DNA from: Heterobasidion occidentale
Taxonomy: Eukaryota; Basidiomycota; Agaricomycetes; Russulales; Bondarzewiaceae
Assembly: GCA_039111635.1 (NCBI GenBank)
Contig: JBCAQO010000013.1
Coordinates: forward strand, 1,364,001-1,428,000
Direction: 5' to 3'
Length of the DNA: 64,000 nucleotides
Shown: in pieces, positions 1 to 11,964 of the stretch
Layout of the letters: each line of letters starts with the position of its first letter
Position numbering within the stretch: the first letter of the stretch is position 1
Notes under the pieces: model-generated
The model's input: the letters and a program-made list of their open reading frames with translations, nothing else
What the model was told of the DNA's origin: nothing
Databases searched by the model: none
Made by a program: the position numbers and the translations under genes

Positions 1-1001
1 CGGCATTGTCCTCGGGCCAGATCAGCGAGTTATAGGTGCGGATCTTGCGCTGTCGAGTGGGCCCCGGTGGTTCGAAGCGGCGCAAGTAGGTTGCGACACG
101 ATAGCCGAGATCAATCGTGTCGCAAAATATGATTGTTTTTTTGGTGCCTTTGGCAGCCCATGCAATATCAGGGAAGTCTTTCCCGCCAAGACCGTGTGTG
201 AGTGTGCTGAAGATGATGCGCAGGTTGGGTCGTTCACAGGCCCTTCGGATGGTCTGATATGTGCCATTGCGAAAGCCCAGAAACTTGATGAGGGATGCTT
301 CGGCTTCCGAGCCAAGTGTCCCGCATCGCCAGGACAGGGATGCCGACAGGGATGCGTGCAATGACGCGGTTTGATCCGACCATAGCACTCCCGGAAGTCT
401 GCGGCCCATGGAAGGACGACATGGGCCTCGTCAATGACATACAAGGCCCGACGCTGTCTAAACCCGTATCGCTTCGAACAATCTTCTCGAATTCTGGTGA
501 GTTTCAACCGTTCTGGAGATACTATGACAACCGACCACTGCCCCTGTTCAACTTCCTTTATCAGGTTTATGCCTTTTCGATGTGCCTCTCTCAAAGTCTC
601 CTTGTCCAGCGACACCGCTCTGACCCCCATCCGAGTCATCTCATCAACCTTCTGTTGTCAGGTCAGCATTCTTGGACAACCTGTTTAGAACTCACCTGAC
701 ACAGTCCGACATCAATCAGGGGGGTGACCATCAAGACGACAGCATTCGACACAATGCTTCTCGCAAAGGAAGGCGAGAATCCCGGAGGCTTCTTCGACAA
801 ATGGGAGATGAAGATTAGATGTAAGTACGCGACTGCCGTCTTCCCTTCGCCGCAAGCTGCAATAACCAACTGATTATTTCCTTCTAGTATATTGGCAGTG
901 CTGTTGACCTGCCAGTCGTGGGGACCATTTGGCCAAGGTAAAAGAGTGCACAGAGTTTCTTTAATGTAGAGAATTCCTTCGGGGGATGTCCAGCCATTCA
1001 T
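1..1001 (-). CDS. DEAD/DEAH-box RecQ-like helicase, 5' part only
   Basis: ATP-dependent DNA helicase fragment running off the left edge, so the C-terminal part is missing. The first exon (about 696-1001) carries a Walker A motif, AACGEGKTA, at about residues 50-58. The next coding segment (about 640 downward) has a DEAH box within YVIDEAHVVLPWAADF, and the last visible part reads like helicase domain 2 (KFLGF, RPNLRIIF, THGLGG, KTIIFCDTIDLGYRVATYL). These motifs in this order match the large RecQ-like helicase family of agaricomycetes. The first intron starts at a GTGAGT donor just below 696. The frame changes near 367 and again near 322 without usable splice sites, so there are two apparent small indels and the gene may be decayed. 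No zinc or HRDC domain can be judged. Family call firm, integrity doubtful. Confidence 0.7.
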
Positions 1002-1772
1002 GTGAGAGGGGGATTAAATTATGCAGAAACGGCCGTATTTTTCGTTCCCTAAGTCTCCTAACAAATATGAGACTAATCACGTGGGCGTATTTAGGTCGGA
1101 GACAGAAATCTCAGTGTCCTCGCTCTGCCGTCTCCTGCCGACCTTCCTAATAAGGCAGGTCGCTGGACTCCCCGCCAAAGCATCAAATTTGGATGCAGAC
1201 TAGTTCGACGACGCTTGCATATGCATATCCGCCTTCCATATAAGAACGTTGTAGCGCGCACTCTCGCGCACTACGAAGCAGAGACTTGTGCTATCAATGG
1301 GCAACATCCATCTGTCATGCGTTCGGATGGTGGAGGCTTGATAGACCCAAGATCAGTGAAGACCGTGACATCAGAATTACTATGAGCTAGGGCCGATTTA
1401 GCTGCGACGATGCAGTGGGCATGATATACGAGCAGTGCTAGTGGGCACGAGCCGCAGACAGCGGCTAAGCCTGGAAGGCAGAGTGGGCCGCCCGCTCGCG
1501 GCCCTATCAACTTGGCAAACGCGTGACACATGAATGCATGAATGATTACAGCAGGACAGATCACATTGTCCCTGCATGGCTGGTGGAGAAGTAGAGTACA
1601 ACACAAAACAAAACAAGAAACGACAACACGACGACATAGCAGCAGCAGCAGTAGTAGTAAATCACTGCCAATAACACAGAAATACTGTTCTCGGCGTCCG
1701 GAACCAACATAATAAATCGTGATATGCACGCGCCCCCGCTTTGCGACGCGCGCGGCGCGGCGGGTGGAGGGA
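1002..1772. other. intergenic stretch between helicase 5' end and metacaspase 3' end
   Basis: This lies upstream of the helicase start and downstream of the metacaspase stop. Short open frames occur on both strands but none has splice-supported extension or a recognisable motif. It should hold the helicase promoter and the metacaspase 3' untranslated region. Confidence 0.5.
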
Positions 1773-4700
1773 TCACATGATGAACCGCAGAGACGTGTCC
1801 TGCGAGGCGCAACGCGTGTCAGCCTGCTTCGCTCGCGAGAGAGCGACGGACGGAACGGAGACGGCGTACGATGCGGTGCGAGCTCGACAGCTGCGGTTTC
1901 TGGCTGTAGCGCTTGTTCAGGATCTCCCTGGAAGCGCGCAGCGGGTGAGCGGTGTAGGCCTCCGGATCGACGGGGCGACGTCGAAAGAGGGGGGAAGAGA
2001 GAGAGAGGAGCGCACCGGAGGCCCTGCAACAGCTTCATGTACGATATTTCCGGGTTCCGTTCTGCGCGAGTCACACGAAGAGCGATCAGCCATCAAACGA
2101 CACCCCGACCCGACCCGACCCAAGAACAAAACAACGCGGACGCACTCAGGACCTTGATGAATGCCTGCACAAAGACAGATCCAATGAGCCCACATCAGCA
2201 ACAACCGCCCCGAGACGTGAAAACGCCGCACGCACGTAGCTCATGGCGCCCACCGCGAGTCCATCCTCGACCGTGTCCGCGCTCGTCTGCGAGTCCATGC
2301 ACCCGCTCCACGAGATCTGCCGCCCCACACGCGCCCCAGCAATAAAAAAAACACGCCCGTGTCATTGCCCGCTCTGCTCTCGAAGCGCGCGCGGGCGCGG
2401 AAAAGGGAGCACTTACGACGTCCGCGGGTGTCGACTTGCGCTCCTTGAACCGGCGCGTGACCTGCCCCTGCTTGACGCGCCCGTTCGAGTGGTACTGCGC
2501 GCGCGGCGAGTCAGCGATGCCCCGCCCGGAGAGGAGGGGGAGAGGAGGGGCGTTACCAGGTACGGGAGATCTGCGCGCGCCCAGGTCGGGACATGCGGCG
2601 TGAAAGTGAGAAAGAAAGAAAGAAAGAAAGAAACAGAAAAGGAAGAAGAAGAATGCGCACGCACCGAGCACGGAGCCCGAGTGGCAGGACTGGCGCCGAC
2701 GGGCGAAAAGACGAATGAAAAGAGCGGCGCGTCAGATGTCCGCGGTCAGTCAGAACAGGCGAGCGAGCGCACGCACGTCGAATATAGCCTGCACGGGCGG
2801 CTGTCAGCTCTTGCACGAGACGCGGGGGGAGGGAGGGGCAGGGACGCACCGTGAGCCGGCACCCCGGGGGAAGCGGCTTTACCTAGACTCGCGCGTCAGG
2901 CATCTAAATAAACGGCGGGGACAGATTGCACGCACCATCGTATCGTGCAGGACCTAAGAGTCCAGCATCAGTTAATTGAAGCGGTGCTCTCAGCGAACGG
3001 CGCTCGTGCAGCGAAGGAAGGGGGGGGGGCACGCACGTCGTCTATGATGGTCCCTGCTTGTTCGTAATCCACGGGGAAGATCACTGCACGCGCACGCCGA
3101 AAAAACGCGTCGGAAGTCGATAGAGAGCCAAGCCGTCGCGCGACTTACCTTCGTCGAGCCCGTCCACCTCGTCCCCGTCCAGATCCTTCGTCTGCCCTCC
3201 ATGCCCCGAATCTACGCGCGCCCAAACCCAAACGCATACCCAAACGCATTCAATCAGCCCGCCGCTCCCACACGCCTCAAACAACAAACAGCAAACAGGA
3301 AAAAGGAAAAAGGGAGGAGGAGGAGGAGGAGTGAGAGATGTAGCACGCACAGTGGAAGAAGAGCGAGTCGTGCGGGTGCGCGTCCTGCACGAGCCACCGC
3401 ATCGCGTTGAGCATGTTCTCGCGCGTCGGGTGGGAGCGCGGGTCCTGCGCCTCGTCGGAGAGGTACACGATGTCCTCCTTCTTGTAGTGTTGGTAGTCTG
3501 CGGCGCCGCGCCGCGCGCGTGCGTGCGTGAGTTCAGGAGCGGCGCGTGCGTGGCATTCGTGAGTAGCGCGCGCGGGAGGAGAGACGAGAGGGAGAGGGAG
3601 AGGACGCAGCGTACCGATGAGGAAGTGGTACACGCTCGAGGCGTCGTTGACGCACCCGCGCAGCTCGTTCCGCTGCCCGACATAGTTGATCCCGATCTAG
3701 CCATGCCATCAGCGTCGCGTTGCGTCCTCCCCCCACGCCCGAATCCAAACCCGCCGCGCAAACGCGCAACAAAAAAAGAAGGAAAGAAAGAACAACACGA
3801 CCGACGAAGAATCACGACCGACGAAAAAAACGCAACGAACGAACGAACGAACGCCACGAACGCCACGAACGACCGAAACGAAGCACAACACGAGCGCGAG
3901 CGCGAGCACAAGGAAAACACGACGCACGCAAAGCGCCTTCTTCCGCCCCGTGCACCGCGAATACTGGAAATCGGGGTGTTGCATCGAGTCTCTATGCGGG
4001 CGCGCCGGCGGCGCGGGCACCTGCTGCTGCTGGCCGTACTGGCCGTACTGCTGCTGGCCGTACTGCTGTCCCGGGTATTGCTGCTGTTGGTACTGCTGTT
4101 GTTGGTATTGCTGCTGCGGAGGCGCGTGCTGCTGGTATTGCTGCTGGTACTGCGGAGATTGCTGGTGCTGCGCGTACGGCTGCTGCGCGGGCGGCGCGGT
4201 GACGTACTGCACCTTGACGGGGGCGGCGCCGGGGGTGTAGGTCACCTGTGCGCCGGCGGGGTCTGGCGCGCGCGAGCGGGCGGGGGCGGGGGCGGGGGGG
4301 AAAGCAGGCGAGCGGTGTGAGGTTCGGGGTGTGTGGTGCGTTTGTTGAGTGGGTGAGAGGGGACAGAGAGACGGAGGGAGGGAGGGAAGGGCGTACAAGC
4401 AACGACGACCGGCTGTACAGGCTGACTATGGTGCCTATGATGATGTCCGTGCCCATGCGAGTGCCCGTGCCCGTGCCCGTGCGAATGTGAATGCGAGTGG
4501 TGGTGGTGTCCGTGCGAGTGCGAGTGCGAGCCCGAGCGCGCGCGCGGCTCTTGCGAGCTCGAGTGCGAGTGCGAGTGGTGGTGGTGCGACTGCGAGTGCG
4601 AGGTGCTGCGCGGGCGGTAGGGCGGCTGGCCTTGGGCGGGCTGGAGAGGCTGGGATGGGGCGGGGTAGTACGGGCTGTGTATCATCGAGGGGGCGCGCGC

Positions 4701-5713
4701 GAGTCGCCGTGAGTTGTTGGTGTGGGTCGTGGATGAGTCGTGGGTGAGCCGTGGGCGGAGATGGGGCGGGGCGTGGAGGGGTGGGGTGGGGTGGAGGGAA
4801 TGAAGGCAGGTGAGGACGGGAGGACGGGAGGGAGGGGGTACGCACGCGTGTGCGGAGCCGAGCGCGGGGCTCGGGGGGTACGGGCTCCTGAAGCGGTCGC
4901 AGGAGACGCGAGAGATGCGCGGGGTCGGAGGCGAGTGTGCGTGCGAGTGTGCGTGCGGGTGCGCGGGGACGGGGACGCGCGCGAGGGGGGGGGGGGGGAC
5001 GCGCGCATGAGCCGAGAGACGCATTGGACGAGGAGGAGGAGGAGAGGAAAAGATGGGGGGAAGAAGGGAGGAGGAGGAGGAGGGGAGGAGGGGACGCACG
5101 TTGAGGGGAACGGGATGCCTGGCGCGAGGCCGGGGCTGGCGTACGCGTGCGCATAGTCGGGCTGGCTGTGGGACGGCAGGAGGGTTAGCTCTGCTCTGCT
5201 CTTGCTCTGCTCTGCGCGGGCGGGTGGACGAGACGAGACGCGATGCGAGTAACGAGGCTGCGTGCGCGTGCGAGAGAGAGCGAGAGAGAGAGAGAAGGTG
5301 AGGGGTGCGTAGGGCAAGACGCGGGTGTGGGACGTCCCGCGCGGGGTCCGCTCATGCGTGCGTGCGTCGTAGACAGTACTCACGGGATCGGCATCCTGAT
5401 ACATACATTCATTCGATTCGATTCGATTCGTTCGTTCGCGCGTTCGTGCGTTTCGTTCATTCATACATCGACCAAGGGAAGCGACACGCGAAAGCGGTAG
5501 ATGAGCGCGTGCGTGAGACGAACACAAAACACGGAGCACGGAACGGGGTGCGCGCCTTCACGGCTCTTTTGCGGAGGGGGCGGAGGAGGGTGGAGATGGG
5601 ACAGACGCGGGAGGAACTCACGGCATCGGGGAGGGGTGGCGCGCGGAGCGATGCGGGCGCGGGGTGGAGGGCGGGGGGCCGCTGTTCGCGGCGCCGCGCA
5701 GGTCCCACATCAT
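1773..5713 (-). CDS. type I metacaspase (20 exons, about 510 aa)
   Basis: Arg/Lys-specific cysteine protease of the caspase fold (C14B), linked in fungi to stress, protein quality control and cell death. Exons, 5' to 3': 5622-5713, 5384-5395, 5100-5165, 4397-4674, 3928-4262, 3615-3696, 3351-3497, 3149-3211, 3037-3083, 2936-2953, 2850-2882, 2777-2788, 2665-2689, 2557-2570, 2417-2494, 2236-2316, 2146-2164, 2016-2061, 1870-1927, 1773-1799. They sum to 1533 bases, exactly 511 codons, with GT..AG ends. The N-terminal prodomain is His/Ser/Gly-rich (about 60-150) then Gln/Tyr/Pro-rich (about 165-240). The core has KALCIGINYVGQ, catalytic His in FFHYSGHGGQT, catalytic Cys in AIFDSCHSGSVLD, and a C-terminus ending SLRFIM. 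Five to six exons are 12-25 bases. Start is the first of two adjacent ATGs. Confidence 0.93.
2608..2633. repeat. AGAA tetranucleotide repeat in a metacaspase intron
   Basis: About six copies of AGAA in tandem, inside the intron between the 25-base catalytic-Cys exon and the 14-base exon. On the coding strand it forms a pyrimidine (CTTT) run upstream of the acceptor. Confidence 0.8.
5407..5436. repeat. ATTCG pentanucleotide microsatellite
   Basis: Tandem ATTCG units with one shortened end, inside the first metacaspase intron just upstream (coding sense) of the 12-base exon 2. Confidence 0.7.
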
Positions 5714-5883
5714 CTTGGCGGGGGGTTGGAGGTTGGAGGGTGGTTGGGGGTGCGCGGGCGGGGGGGCGGAAGCGAGGGCGGTGGATGGGAGATTCGGGGG
5801 CGGGCGCAACGGGTGGTGAGAGTGAATTCCAGACGGGCGAGAGAGAGGAAGGGAGGGACACGAGCGCGGGAGAGGACGGGGCC

Positions 5884-5892
5884 TTATATATA
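5884..5892 (-). promoter_or_regulatory. TATA box of the metacaspase gene
   Basis: On the minus strand the sequence TATATATAAGG lies about 175 bases upstream of the proposed metacaspase ATG, in an otherwise GC-rich region. Spacing allows a 5' leader of roughly 140 bases. Confidence 0.45.
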
Positions 5893-7350
5893 CTTGGGGC
5901 GCCCTGGGGAACAGACGCTACGATCCAGCCACTGTACCACGGCCTCGGGAGCCGTCATCCTCACTTTCGCCCGCGTTCGGGCGTCCACTCGAGACAGCCC
6001 GGCGGGGACAGCCTGCCCCTCCAAGCCCGCCACCAGCGCCCACCGCGCGCACGTGGGCGTCCCGCGCTCGATGCGAGCCAATCCAGCTGTCAATCCTCGT
6101 GAGCCAAGTGTTTGATGATGATGATGATGATGATGCAGCTGATACAGCAGAGCCAGTGGCGGCTGTAATGCGGGGCAAGGCCAAGGCACCGAAGCCCGCC
6201 CGACGCCGCTCCAGCGCGTCTCTCCCACCGCCAAGCCCCAGGCTGACAGCATCGCGCTCCCACAGCCGCGCGCGCCTCCCTCTGCACCCGACCCCAGTCC
6301 GACACCCCCCCCTCAGCGCGTTGGCGCGCGTCCTCAGCCCCCGTCTCTCAGCCCCGCCCGTCCCCCACACTCAGCGCACATCGACGACGCCACCGGCCTG
6401 CCTCCACGCCTCACTCCTCACTCGCCACAGCCCGACCAGGAGCATAGATCCGCTCAGTACACTCCCCCGCCCCGCCCCCCGCCCCGCACGTCGCAGACCG
6501 GCGCCGCTCCACGCTACTCTCTCCCCTCTCCCCCTCTCCCACTTTCTCTTTCTCCACCCTCCCCCCACTCGCTCGCTCGCTCGCTCCTTCTACAACCCGT
6601 TACGGAGCTCAACTTGTGTCTACCAGCCCCCCCGGATCGTCCTTGCCTCGAGCTCCGATCATGCCCGCCCCGTGAACGCGTGGACCCTTGCGTTTTCAGC
6701 GACACCATCTGTGCGTGCTCGTATGCTTGTCGCTGACTCGGAGCGCCCAGGACTTCAGCGCTGGCGGTGCACGCACCCATATAGCGCGACGATGGTACTC
6801 AAGAAATGCATGCGACCGGCTCGCGAATCGGGCATGCCTGACTATCGGCTTTGGTGCTACGTGCGACGGTGGTGAGTGTTCTGCGTGCGTCTCAACGTGC
6901 GTCTCTCCACCTCACAAGTCCGAGGGCTTCACCAAACGCTTGCGCAACCGTCCCAGACACCGGCCATCCCTCGCGGCCGCCGCATCCGCACAGACCACGA
7001 CATCGCAGCCACATGCACCCAGGTTGTGTCGCTTGGATTCAGAGCTTCGCCATGACCGCATCCGTTCACCGATGAAAGACGCAACTTGATGCGCGCAAGG
7101 TGAGAAACAGCAAAACACAACATAACAGTCCGCCCGACCTCTGTTCTTCGCGCGAACAGCGAACGCACAGCAAGTCGCGCAGAGGACAGTCCCAGTCAAT
7201 CTCGCATCATGATGGGCGGCTGTCCACCCACAAGCACACACGCGAACGCGCTGTATTCGTCCTTTCATAAACGGGCCAGCGGTACATCCGTGGCGATCCA
7301 ACCCATCACTTAACCTTTTTTCCGACCCATCTCAAAACTATCTAATCGCG
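5893..7350. other. intergenic, GC-rich, low complexity
   Basis: Divergent spacer between the metacaspase and the NTPase gene. A plus-strand open frame from about 6099 is mostly Pro/Ser/Arg low complexity seeded by the GAT repeat and has no motif. No gene is supported. Confidence 0.5.
6114..6135. repeat. GAT trinucleotide repeat
   Basis: About seven GAT/ATG units in tandem in the intergenic stretch upstream of the metacaspase. It creates a false run of Asp codons on the plus strand. Confidence 0.8.
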
Positions 7351-9848
7351 ATGACACATCGGAGCGAAACGTGAGCCGCGATCCCTCCTCGACGCCCTCC
7401 CGTGCTCTGCTGTCTGCTGACCCAAAACATTCTCTGCAAGCCCACCCAATCGCGATCTTAGCCTGCCGCGCGCCGCTTTCGACGCGCCATATATCGGCGC
7501 CGCCGCGGAGGACCTGGCGGCGCTCATCAAGCAGCAGGACGCGGACGCAAAGCCGCCGAAGGCCGGACGCAGCATCCGCATCGTCCAGTCGAGCGGCACC
7601 GGCAAGTCGCGCGCCGTCAGGGAGCTGGGCAAGCAGGTGCGCGCGCGCACAGCGCCTCGTCCGCGCTGCGCCCTTCTGACCCGCGTTCTCTAGTTCCCCA
7701 CGCTCGTCGTCTGCTGCGATGCCACCCCCTTGTGGCCTCAGGTCAGAGAGCAGCCGCCGAGCTGGCCGCCCCCCGACGAGGGCGTTTTGACGTTTCTCAA
7801 CCCACACTGGGTGCCGGAAATCACGAACACCGTGTCGGGCACCACGGGTTCCTTGGACGACGTTGTCAGTCACGATGATCCGCACTCCATTTTCCTCGAC
7901 GTCGCTCATGCGTTTGTACAGAACCGCTTTGCGGACCTCTGTGGCGAAGAAAGGGCGGCCGCGCTCCTGGGCGCGCTCTTAGGCGCCGTGCGTGATACAC
8001 TCAACTCGCAAGTCCAACCGTCGGACCCCTCGCCCATGGCGCTCATGCGCGCTTGGGAAATCGGCCCCGAAAGAGACGCGCGGATTAAGGGGGTCATAGC
8101 CCGCGCAGAGCTCCTGCTGAACGAAACCAAAACAGACCTCACTGTGAAGCAGCGTTTTGGGACACTCGATGTCACGAAGACTGGCTGCTCCACAAATGCG
8201 AACCGCTCACCAGAAGAAAATAATTGTCAGGACATAGTCAAGCGCTTGCTTGCGAAGGAGCTGGACGAGCTCGCGGCGATTCTGCATGATCTGGGTCACT
8301 GTCGGTTCATCCTCGCGCTCGACAGATGCACAGACCTCAACTGCTACCCCTTTGAACTTGCTTCGATGCATCGCGTCGTCAAGGCTGCCAACTCCTATTA
8401 TGCACAATCAGACCCAGACCAGAGCTTCAACCTGTGGCTCCTGCTCATCAGCACGAACTACAACTTTGATCACAACCTGCACGGCGACGTGCCGAGCAGG
8501 GTCTACTACGAGGGCTTCGAGAACATCCCGCTCTGGAATAATCTAGGATTCGACCACAGAGTGCCGAGCATGGAAGAGCCGAAGTCGGGGCTCGACACCC
8601 TGGCGCTAGCGCGCCTGGCGGCGTACGGGCGACCGGTGAGCCAGTCTGCTCGTCGTCTCGATCTCGTTTGTCTCTGATTGCTGACCATGCGACTTGCTCT
8701 CAGGACTGGGGGACGCTAGAGCCCGGAACGTTGTTGAACACGGCGGTATACAAGCTCCTGAATGGACTCGCGGAGCCGGTCGTCCAGATTACATCCGACC
8801 TGGCATTCGTGCTGCTCGCACAGCGGCTATCGTTTGGGTCACTTCCAGGCGGTGTGATCAGCGGTCGCACGATACGCTCCGTCCGCGCGCATATGAGCAT
8901 GCTCGGCGGCTCTTCGTCAGAAAACAAGTTCGGAACGGAGACACCGTCCGAACCGCCCTCGCCATCGCCGCGGCGCATGTCCTCACCCGTTCTGGCAATA
9001 TGGAGCGCCACCGGGAAGCCATCCGTGAGTTCATCTCGCCTGAATTTGACAAGGGCAACATCGGACGGCGTCTCTTTTCGGGCGAGCTCTGCTGCCGGTT
9101 CTTGTTTACGCTGGCACGAGACAAGGCTGCCATTGTGCAGGCGAAACAGGACCCTCCGCGCGAAGATGAGGGGTTTCAGAGTAATGCGAAGAGCTTCCGG
9201 TCCTTTTTTGTCCAGCGCGCCCCCGATCGCGTGCGCCCGGTAAAGCTGCACACGTTCCTCGAGGTGCTTTTGGGAAACGAGTTTCTCGATTCAGCAAGCA
9301 CGTCCTTCCTGCGCAGCCGGTGGATAAACTTCACGCACTTCAAGCAGTCCTCCAACAACTCCGTCACGAGAGAGGATCTTTACGAAGCGTGGTGCCGGGG
9401 TTGGGGGCTCCGATGCACTGCTTGTACTGGACGGCCGGCTTGTGGCCTCTTCGTCACGTATTCCGGGGCCCTCGAAGAAGAGTTCGACAAGTCGAAGCTT
9501 GGCTACATCGTATGGTACGTGAACACGAGCCCGACTCGCATCTCGCAGGTGGAGGCGCAATGGGCAGAGCCTTCGCTCGTGTGTGGGACACCCGCGCAGA
9601 AGGGACACGTCGCTCTGTTCATGGATCTGGGAACGGACGATTCCGATGTGACCATTGCGGAACACACCCAAGTCACAAGAAGTACGAGCACGGTTGTCAA
9701 TGACGGTTCTGCTTTGCACGTGGAGGGCGACTCATCTTGGTGGCACCTTAGGGTCCGCGGTCGTGGGAAGCGGTCGTATCCCGTGCTCGCCGTTTTCGGT
9801 GAAAATGCTGATGAGTTTGAGAAGTTGTATCAATATTCACTAATGTAG
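7351..9848 (+). CDS. P-loop NTPase, fungal family, with one frame break
   Basis: Predicted nucleotide-binding protein of unknown role. Exons 7351-7370, 7462-7636, 7694-8635 and 8704-9848 join in phase with GT..AG introns of 91, 57 and 68 bases. A Walker A motif (VQSSGTGKSR) sits near residue 50, and a stretch rich in Pro before GVLTFL follows at about residue 85. From my knowledge of agaricomycete proteins this resembles an expanded family with a SSGxGKSR loop; a relation to Crinkler-type NTPases is possible but not shown here. The last exon is one base short: the frame holding TETPSEP must switch to the frame holding ALAIAAAHVL at about 8952-8957, and exon 4 has length 2 modulo 3. It is either a pseudogene or a sequence error. 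The neighbouring FunK1 gene makes this look like an accessory region. Confidence 0.7.
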
Positions 9849-10863
9849 GGTGAAGGTCTCGTAGTCTGCAGATGGACCGCCATGTAATGGTTGATACCGA
9901 ACACAGGCGCTGCGATGAATTTTTGTCTGTGCATCACCGGAGATTGTCTCGAGACCGGCACTTCCCCACGCACTGTCATGAAAAGTGAATAGCAGACCTA
10001 CTGTCTGGCCGTCATAGATTCTTCACCGACCGGCTTCACTTGAGCTTGATCTATCATTATGCAGCCCATCAATGTCGTCGCCGCAGTCGGCCTTTGTATT
10101 TCGAAGGAGAGAGGCGTGACTGGACTCACAGCTTCACACGTGACTTCCAAGCCCTCTCATCTTCGACCAGCAAAGACGAAGAGTTTCAGGTACGCTTCCA
10201 ACCAACGTTCTGGCGGTGTGGAATGCGTAGTCTCTTTTCTATACTTGCAGGTGCTTCTTTCAGAGGGATCTCAAGCATGGCGGTCAAGCCTGTGACCGAG
10301 CTTTCGCCTCGCGCCTTCCTGCACCAACCCATCCCTCCACCGCCTAACAAACACTCACTCTTGACGCCCACCCAGCAGCCGAGCTTTTCTATAGTCGTTG
10401 AACCAAATAAAGTCATCTCTAACAGTCAAGGTACAGACTTGCTGAACGGATACAGCCAGCACATAGCCTGCCTTCCCCCTCGTCTTGACCGAGAGGGATC
10501 AGGGCAGGACATGGCTTAAAGCGTCAAAGCCGTGTCTCTCCCCACCAATCTTTACCTTCGTAGCCAATTATGGCTAGCTATACTGATGACATCACTCGTC
10601 CTGGTCGTCTTTTAAGATTGGTTTATCTAGCTGTTCGCCTCGAGTCCGATTCTTCAGGCGACGTACTCGCCAGCATCGTTCCACTATTTCTAAACCTTGC
10701 CATAAAATGTGGACGACCTTCTCGAAGAACATCCTCTCCTCACAGAAGAAGCTGGACACGCGTCTCAAGATCACGGAAAATCTGAAAAGTTTTATCACGC
10801 ATTAGGAGAATCTCCAGAAGCTGTTGTCTGTCGGTACCAAGGGTATAGTCGTGATGTGCGTTT

Positions 10864-11226
10864 ATGTCGAAATCATCACCATATAGAACATGGCATGCAG
10901 TGAATCGATCGTTGTTTAGTCAAGGGATCCACGAATCCAAGTCTTACGATGGGAAATCGCACCTTACCGTTGAGGCCTACGACGCAAACGACAGACTTGT
11001 CAAGTATTGTCACGTCGATGCTGACAATCCCATCCTGGGTGAGGTGTTTGATCCAGATGATAAGTCGTACAAAAAGCGGTGCGTTGTCTCCTCCCCTTCC
11101 TTGCCATGGGACAGACTTGTTAAAGCAGCTTCGATACGTGATAGCGGTCAGATTCGCCCTGCAATCGAAGAATTGGAGGAGATTGAAATGCACGATATTG
11201 AGGTCCAAATCAATGTCGATGACTGA
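10864..11226 (+). CDS. hypothetical protein, about 120 aa
   Basis: Open frame with a polar, mixed composition that looks more like protein than noise (HLTVEAYDANDRLVKYCHVD, then an acidic C-terminus). No domain is recognised. A GTGCGT donor inside (after KSYKKR) could splice to a downstream acceptor, so the C-terminus is uncertain. It could be an exon of a longer unresolved gene or a relic. Confidence 0.25.
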   Translation: MSKSSPYRTWHAVNRSLFSQGIHESKSYDGKSHLTVEAYDANDRLVKYCHVDADNPILGEVFDPDDKSYKKRCVVSSPSLPWDRLVKAASIRDSGQIRPAIEELEEIEMHDIEVQINVDD

Positions 11227-11662
11227 AGGACATACAGTGCATGTCTTCTTATTTTGCAAGGACTTCCGTTGAATCGGCTCTGATGCATGAGTAAAGCGGC
11301 TTGAGCCATAGATCGAGAAGACGTCTCAGTGGTACCGTGACACCTCGTATCCTTCGTCTTGTTTGCCTCCCACATATGATGTATGCCCGGCTCTCGCTTC
11401 GTCTTCTCTTGCAGCTTCAACTCCTTGCGTGAGCGGTTGTGGCCCCTGCTCCGTTCCTGCCGTCTGTTCTTTCTCGTCCTCGATCACAGTTACTTCGGTA
11501 TCCTCTTCTTCAGCATCTGTGTCGTTCTCGCTTTCGACCTATGTTTGAGTCATGATCACAATATCTCTAAGCGATACCGTCTGTCACATTTCCATTGTCC
11601 GAGTCCGTTGTCTGTCCCAGGCGGAGTTCACACCACGTTCATGCGCGTAGGTCATACTTAAG

Positions 11663-11701
11663 CCGGTACTCGCGCACTCGCAAAACCAAAATACATCCTA
11701 C
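11663..11701 (+). repeat. direct repeat copy A flanking the FunK1 gene
   Basis: About 39 bases beginning ccggtactcgcgcactcgca. It recurs at 15521-15562 in the same orientation with one substitution and a 3-base insertion. The copies lie 3.9 kb apart, one before the FunK1 promoter and one after the gene. Confidence 0.8.
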
Positions 11702-11870
11702 CGCATCAGATGGTCGTTGCCACCGGCCCGGACGCAAGTTGTCGCTGGGCTTCAATTTCCCAGGACTGCCACCGTGGCTGAACTCGAACAGTGTACGCCT
11801 CCCGCCACCGAGAACCACCTCTGCCACTGAACTCAAAACTCGCAGGCCACAAGTCCCTCTTTATATATAT

Positions 11871-11881
11871 ATTCGGGCTTT
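11871..11881 (+). promoter_or_regulatory. TATA box of the FunK1 gene
   Basis: The run TTATATATATA lies 84-94 bases upstream of the proposed ATG at 11965, a spacing typical for a fungal core promoter. Confidence 0.5.
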
Positions 11882-11964
11882 CAATTCAAGGTATGCACAA
11901 CCTTCCTCCATCCCACATAACATCCCCGATCTACACGGTATTCCTCAATTTCCTCTAACTCACC

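Larger units (their letters stand above)
9849..11964. other. stretch with weak, unresolved coding signals
   Basis: Between the NTPase and the FunK1 gene. On the plus strand, open frames near 10059-10520 can be joined by a tttcag acceptor near 10263, and another lies at 10864-11226. On the minus strand, 11340-11545 reads as an acidic tail (start VESENDTDAEEEDTEV) after a plausible acceptor and ends in a stop near 11340. None has a recognised domain, so these may be gene relics. Confidence 0.35.

Noticed and set aside
3331..4320. Plus-strand open frame of 329 codons over the metacaspase
   Set aside because: It is the antisense of metacaspase exons; the Leu/Arg-rich stretch is the complement of the Gln-rich prodomain.
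6099..6875. Plus-strand open frame of 258 codons starting with an Asp run
   Set aside because: The Asp run is a GAT microsatellite and the rest is Pro/Ser/Arg low complexity with no splice support or domain.
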